Notes under the pieces: generated by a model | What the model saw: the letters and a program-made list of their open reading frames with translations, nothing else | Told to the model about the DNA's origin: nothing | The model's database searches: none | Position numbers and translations under genes: made by a program | Origin: Rubrobacter sp. | Lineage (GTDB): Bacteria; Actinomycetota; Rubrobacteria; Rubrobacterales; Rubrobacteraceae | DNA length: 8,232 bases | Direction of reading: 5' to 3' | Assembly: GCA_013815575.1 (NCBI GenBank) | Contig: JACDFX010000051.1 | Coordinates: forward strand, 1 to 8,232 | Shown: one piece after another, positions 5,769 through 8,232 of the stretch | How positions within the stretch are numbered: the stretch's first letter is position 1 | Layout of the letters: each line of letters begins with the position of its first letter

Positions 5769-6356
5769 TCAGCCGTCACCCTCCGCGATCCCTCCCGCGG
5801 CCTCGACGGCCCTCGTGACGCACTGGCCCACACGCTCGACCCGATCATCGGAGATCTCCCCCGCCGTCGTGTTGATCTCCACGAGCACCGCGGCGGCACG
5901 CACCCCCGCCTCGGCCAGGAGAGCGGCCGCGACCGCGTCGCCCCTCAGGTTCGGGTTTCCCTCCCGCGCCAGGCGGGCCGCGACCTCGACGACCTCGGCG
6001 CCGGCCTCGGCGACGGCCAGCGGCACGTCGGCGGCGCCCGACAACGCCGTCCGGATACGCTCCCGCCGGACCTTCGGATCGCCGCCATCGTCCGGGGCCC
6101 GGTACGCGGACAGAACGTGCCCGTATGCGGTCGCGTCCTCCTGCGCGAGCGGGGCGACGCGCTGTCGCAGGTGATCGGCCCGTTCGGCCAACGCGGTGGC
6201 GTCGACAAGGTGGTCGGCGGAAAGACGGGCGGACATGCCGGACAATCCGGCGGCGAGGGCCACGGCCACGGCGGCCACGGCACCACCACCGGGGGCGGGT
6301 TCGCCTGACGCTACCGAATCCAGGAAGTCGGCCAGTGGCTGCCCCAGGTAATTCAC
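5769..6356 (-). CDS. fchA: Methenyltetrahydrofolate cyclohydrolase (FTCD_C / cyclodeaminase-cyclohydrolase family)
   Basis: A 195-residue cytoplasmic protein of the formiminotransferase-cyclodeaminase C-terminal family. It has the hallmark PAPGGGAVAAVAVALAAGL near residues 20-38, EDATAYGHVLSAYRAP near 73-88, and GNPNLRGDAVAAALL near 133-147, ending the core with VLVEINT. Stand-alone members of this size (FchA) hydrolyse 5,10-methenyl-THF to 10-formyl-THF; the same fold can deaminate formimino-THF in histidine or purine breakdown. The fhs gene two genes upstream favours the cyclohydrolase role, because FchA and Fhs act in consecutive steps. The start is GTG 6356, seven bases after the hydrolase stop. 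GAGGT, which overlaps that stop codon, serves as the ribosome site, so the two genes are almost certainly co-translated. Fusion to a formiminotransferase domain, seen in animals, is absent. Confidence 0.85.
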   Translation of the reverse strand: MNYLGQPLADFLDSVASGEPAPGGGAVAAVAVALAAGLSGMSARLSADHLVDATALAERADHLRQRVAPLAQEDATAYGHVLSAYRAPDDGGDPKVRRERIRTALSGAADVPLAVAEAGAEVVEVAARLAREGNPNLRGDAVAAALLAEAGVRAAAVLVEINTTAGEISDDRVERVGQCVTRAVEAAGGIAEGDG

Positions 6357-6363
6357 GGCGACC

Positions 6364-7179
6364 TCACGGTCCCGCCGTGGAGGCGTCCGCGGCGAAGAAG
6401 TCGCTAAGTTCCCGTGCTACCTCCTCGGGCGCATCCTCCATCACGAAGTGGCCGGCCTCAGGGATCAGCTTCAGGTCGGAGTCGGGCAGCAACTCGTGGA
6501 GGCGCCTGGCGAAGGTGGAGTCTAGCCAGGCGTCACGTTCGCCCCAGATGATCCGCACCGGGGTCCGCATCGATCCGAGTAGGCGCTCGAACTCGGCGGT
6601 GTAACGCTCGTCGAACCGCGCCAGGTTGCGCATGTAGCGCGCCTGCCCGTCCTCACCCCGCCACTGCCCGAAGACGGCGTCGAACGTCGCCTCGGCCATC
6701 GGGCGGGCGGTGGCCGTCCTGAAGTGCGCGATCACGGTCTGCTCGAAGATGTGGTTTGGCATCGTGCGGTATGCGTCCGGATAGCTCTGCTTGTGCCTGG
6801 TCGTCGGGGTGATCCAGGGCCGCAGAACGACCGCGTCGACGAGAGCGATACGGTCGAACGGCACTTTCTCCAGAAGATGGCTGCGAAGCACGATAGCGCC
6901 GCCTATGTCGTGGCCCGCGATCGCCGGTTTCTCCAACCCCCACCGGTCGATCAGCCCTGCGAGCGCGAGCGACTGTGCCGGGATGGACGTGTCCATGCCC
7001 TCGTGCTTCTCCGACTCACCGAAGCCCAGGAGGTCGAAGACGTAGACGGCGTGTCGCCCGGCGAGCGCGGGCACGACGTTACGCCAGATGTACGAACGGC
7101 TCGGGGTCCCGTGCACCAGAACTACCGGAGGCCCCTCTCCGAAAACGTCGAAAGCGACGGTGCCCTGGGACAGGCTCAC
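6364..7179 (-). CDS. Alpha/beta hydrolase with Asp nucleophile (haloalkane/haloacetate dehalogenase or epoxide hydrolase-like)
   Basis: A 271-residue alpha/beta-hydrolase fold protein. The oxyanion motif HGTP is at about residues 23-26, the nucleophile elbow AGHDIGG puts D91 where esterases have Ser, a second acid is D216 in WGERDAWLD, and the catalytic His is H244 in PEAGHFVMED. An Asp nucleophile is the mark of the dehalogenase/epoxide hydrolase branch, which works through an alkyl-enzyme ester. The residue after D91 is Ile, whereas classical haloalkane dehalogenases have a halide-binding Trp there, so the substrate cannot be assigned. The start is unsure. GTG 7179 has no ribosome site, and the upstream in-frame residues LSETASGWRLGQR look like real coding sequence. 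They would start at a CTG (7218) that overlaps the fhs stop as CTGA. It lies between fhs and fchA with very tight spacing, so it is probably co-expressed with them, but no step of betaine or folate metabolism obviously needs it. Confidence 0.85.
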   Translation of the reverse strand: MSLSQGTVAFDVFGEGPPVVLVHGTPSRSYIWRNVVPALAGRHAVYVFDLLGFGESEKHEGMDTSIPAQSLALAGLIDRWGLEKPAIAGHDIGGAIVLRSHLLEKVPFDRIALVDAVVLRPWITPTTRHKQSYPDAYRTMPNHIFEQTVIAHFRTATARPMAEATFDAVFGQWRGEDGQARYMRNLARFDERYTAEFERLLGSMRTPVRIIWGERDAWLDSTFARRLHELLPDSDLKLIPEAGHFVMEDAPEEVARELSDFFAADASTAGP

Positions 7180-7214
7180 GCGCTGGCCGAGGCGCCAGCC
7201 GCTGGCGGTCTCGC

Positions 7215-8232
7215 TCAGGACAAACCCACGATCTCGCCGCGCTCGTCGATGTCGATGCCTTCAGCCGCGGGATGCGCGCTGAGTCCTGGCATCGTGCGCA
7301 TGTCACCGCAGATCGGGTAGATAAAGCCCGCGCCCACCGACGCCCGCACCTCGCGGACCGGCATCACCCAGCCCGTCGGCGCCCCCTTGAGGGAAGGGTC
7401 CGAGGAGATGGAGAGGTGCGTCTTGGCGATGCAGACCGGCAGCCTCCCGAAGCCGTTCTTCTCGTAGGAGTCGAGTTGCCGGCTCGGCGTGAGATCGTAC
7501 TCGACAGCCCTCGCCCCGTAGACCTTCGTCGCGATGGTCTCGATCTTCTCCCTCAAGGTCGCTTCGTCCGGGTAGAGGAACCGGAACTCGCTCGGCTCTT
7601 CGGCGGCGGCTGCGACCGCCTCGGCCAGCTCGACAGCGCCCTTGCCGCCCTCAGAGAAGTGGTTGCAGACGGCGACGTGGGCCCCCATCTCTTCAGCGAC
7701 CTCGCGGATGGCCGCGTGCTCGGAGTCGTAGTCCGTGGGGAAGGCGTTGATCGCCACCACCGGTGAGACGCCGTGGAGGCGGACGTTATCTATCTGCTTG
7801 CGCAGGTTGTCCGCCCCGGCGTGAACGTCGTCGGGGTTCTCCTGCAAAAGCTCCGGCGGCAAGGGCTTTCCGGCGACCACGGTGTGGCGGCCAGAGTGGA
7901 CCTTCAAGGCGCGCACGGTGGCGACGAGCACAGCCGCGTCAGGGCGCAGTCCGGAGGCGCGGCACTTGATGTTGAAGAACCGTTCGGCGCCCATGTCCGC
8001 CCCGAAGCCGGCCTCGGTTACCAGGAAGTCCCCGCCGCGGATGCCGATCAGGTCGGCCACTACGGAGGAGTTGCCGTGGGCGATGTTGCCGAAGGGACCG
8101 GCGTGGACCAGGACAGGCGTGTTCTCCAGGGTCTGCATCAGGTTCGGTTTGATGGCTTCGCGCAGGATCACCGTCATCGCCCCTGCGGCCCCGAGGTCCT
8201 CGGCCGTGATCGGCCCCCCGGCGGTGGTACTC
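7215..8232 (-). CDS. fhs: Formate-tetrahydrofolate ligase (5' end outside window)
   Basis: Formyltetrahydrofolate synthetase, which makes 10-formyl-THF from formate, THF and ATP, or runs backwards to release formate and ATP. About 338 C-terminal residues are visible, against about 550-560 for the whole family member, so the N-terminal P-loop part lies past the right edge. Conserved stretches include IKPNLMQTLENTPVLVHAG, GPFGNIAHGNSSVVAD, TEAGFGADMGAERFFNIKCR, an NAFPTDYDSEHAAI segment, and the C-terminal MRTMPGLSAHPAAEGIDID. The first in-frame ATG inside the window is internal; the frame is open to the edge with homologous sequence (GGPITAEDLGAAGAMTVILR). It is the most upstream gene of the visible C1 group. 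With FchA it links formate to methenyl-THF, in either direction depending on folate and ATP status. No other assignment is plausible. Confidence 0.96.
   Translation of the reverse strand, partial: STTAGGPITAEDLGAAGAMTVILREAIKPNLMQTLENTPVLVHAGPFGNIAHGNSSVVADLIGIRGGDFLVTEAGFGADMGAERFFNIKCRASGLRPDAAVLVATVRALKVHSGRHTVVAGKPLPPELLQENPDDVHAGADNLRKQIDNVRLHGVSPVVAINAFPTDYDSEHAAIREVAEEMGAHVAVCNHFSEGGKGAVELAEAVAAAAEEPSEFRFLYPDEATLREKIETIATKVYGARAVEYDLTPSRQLDSYEKNGFGRLPVCIAKTHLSISSDPSLKGAPTGWVMPVREVRASVGAGFIYPICGDMRTMPGLSAHPAAEGIDIDERGEIVGLS

Noticed and set aside
5514..6308. 264-codon plus-strand frame opposite fchA
   Set aside because: It crosses the flavoprotein start, the intergenic gap and fchA in antisense, and shows only repetitive G/R/H-rich sequence.
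6975..7766. 263-codon plus-strand frame opposite the hydrolase and fhs
   Set aside because: The minus strand carries two unmistakable enzyme genes here. The plus frame is Arg/Gly-rich with no domain.
1..8232. CRISPR array, insertion sequence, phage genes or origin of replication
   Set aside because: No regular spaced repeats, transposase motifs, integrase, DnaA-box clusters or terminal repeats were seen. The region reads as ordinary metabolic chromosome.

Overview
The window looks like part of the chromosome of a high-GC Gram-positive actinobacterium. The gene set and the sequence style (very GC-rich, GTG starts, strong GGAGG ribosome sites) suggest something close to Rubrobacter. That taxonomic guess is an inference and is not proven by any marker gene. 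Every gene I can support lies on the minus strand, so transcription runs from the right edge to the left edge. Long open frames on the plus strand are GC-driven shadows.

Reading in the direction of transcription, the right half holds four C1/betaine genes and one unexplained hydrolase. They are fhs (formate-tetrahydrofolate ligase, 5' end outside the window), an alpha/beta hydrolase with an Asp nucleophile, fchA (methenyl-THF cyclohydrolase, FTCD_C family), an FAD-dependent oxidoreductase of the sarcosine/dimethylglycine oxidase (DAO) superfamily, and folE (GTP cyclohydrolase I). Spacing is tight: fhs and the hydrolase are 35 nt apart or overlap, hydrolase and fchA are 7 nt apart, and the oxidoreductase and folE overlap by 10 nt. 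A gap of about 308 nt follows. It contains a decayed copy of the 3' end of the oxidoreductase gene and a possible promoter. Then comes a betaine-homocysteine S-methyltransferase with a near-perfect ribosome site, then an IclR-family regulator with a palindrome just upstream, and finally opuCB and opuCA (permease and ATPase of a glycine betaine/choline-type ABC importer, the latter cut by the left edge).

The genes make sense together as a glycine betaine utilisation locus. OpuC would import betaine. The methyltransferase would move one methyl group to homocysteine, giving methionine and dimethylglycine. The flavoprotein would demethylate dimethylglycine and/or sarcosine. The released one-carbon units would be handled on tetrahydrofolate by FchA and Fhs, with FolE feeding folate synthesis and the IclR protein as the likely local regulator. 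The individual family assignments are strong. The pathway and the exact flavoprotein substrate are inferred from context.

The least expected items are the 79%-identical 81-nt remnant of the oxidoreductase 3' end placed upstream of the methyltransferase, the dehalogenase-like hydrolase embedded in the C1 genes, folE overlapping the flavoprotein gene, and a 14-of-16 symmetric palindrome before the IclR gene. I saw no tRNA or rRNA gene, CRISPR array, insertion sequence or origin.
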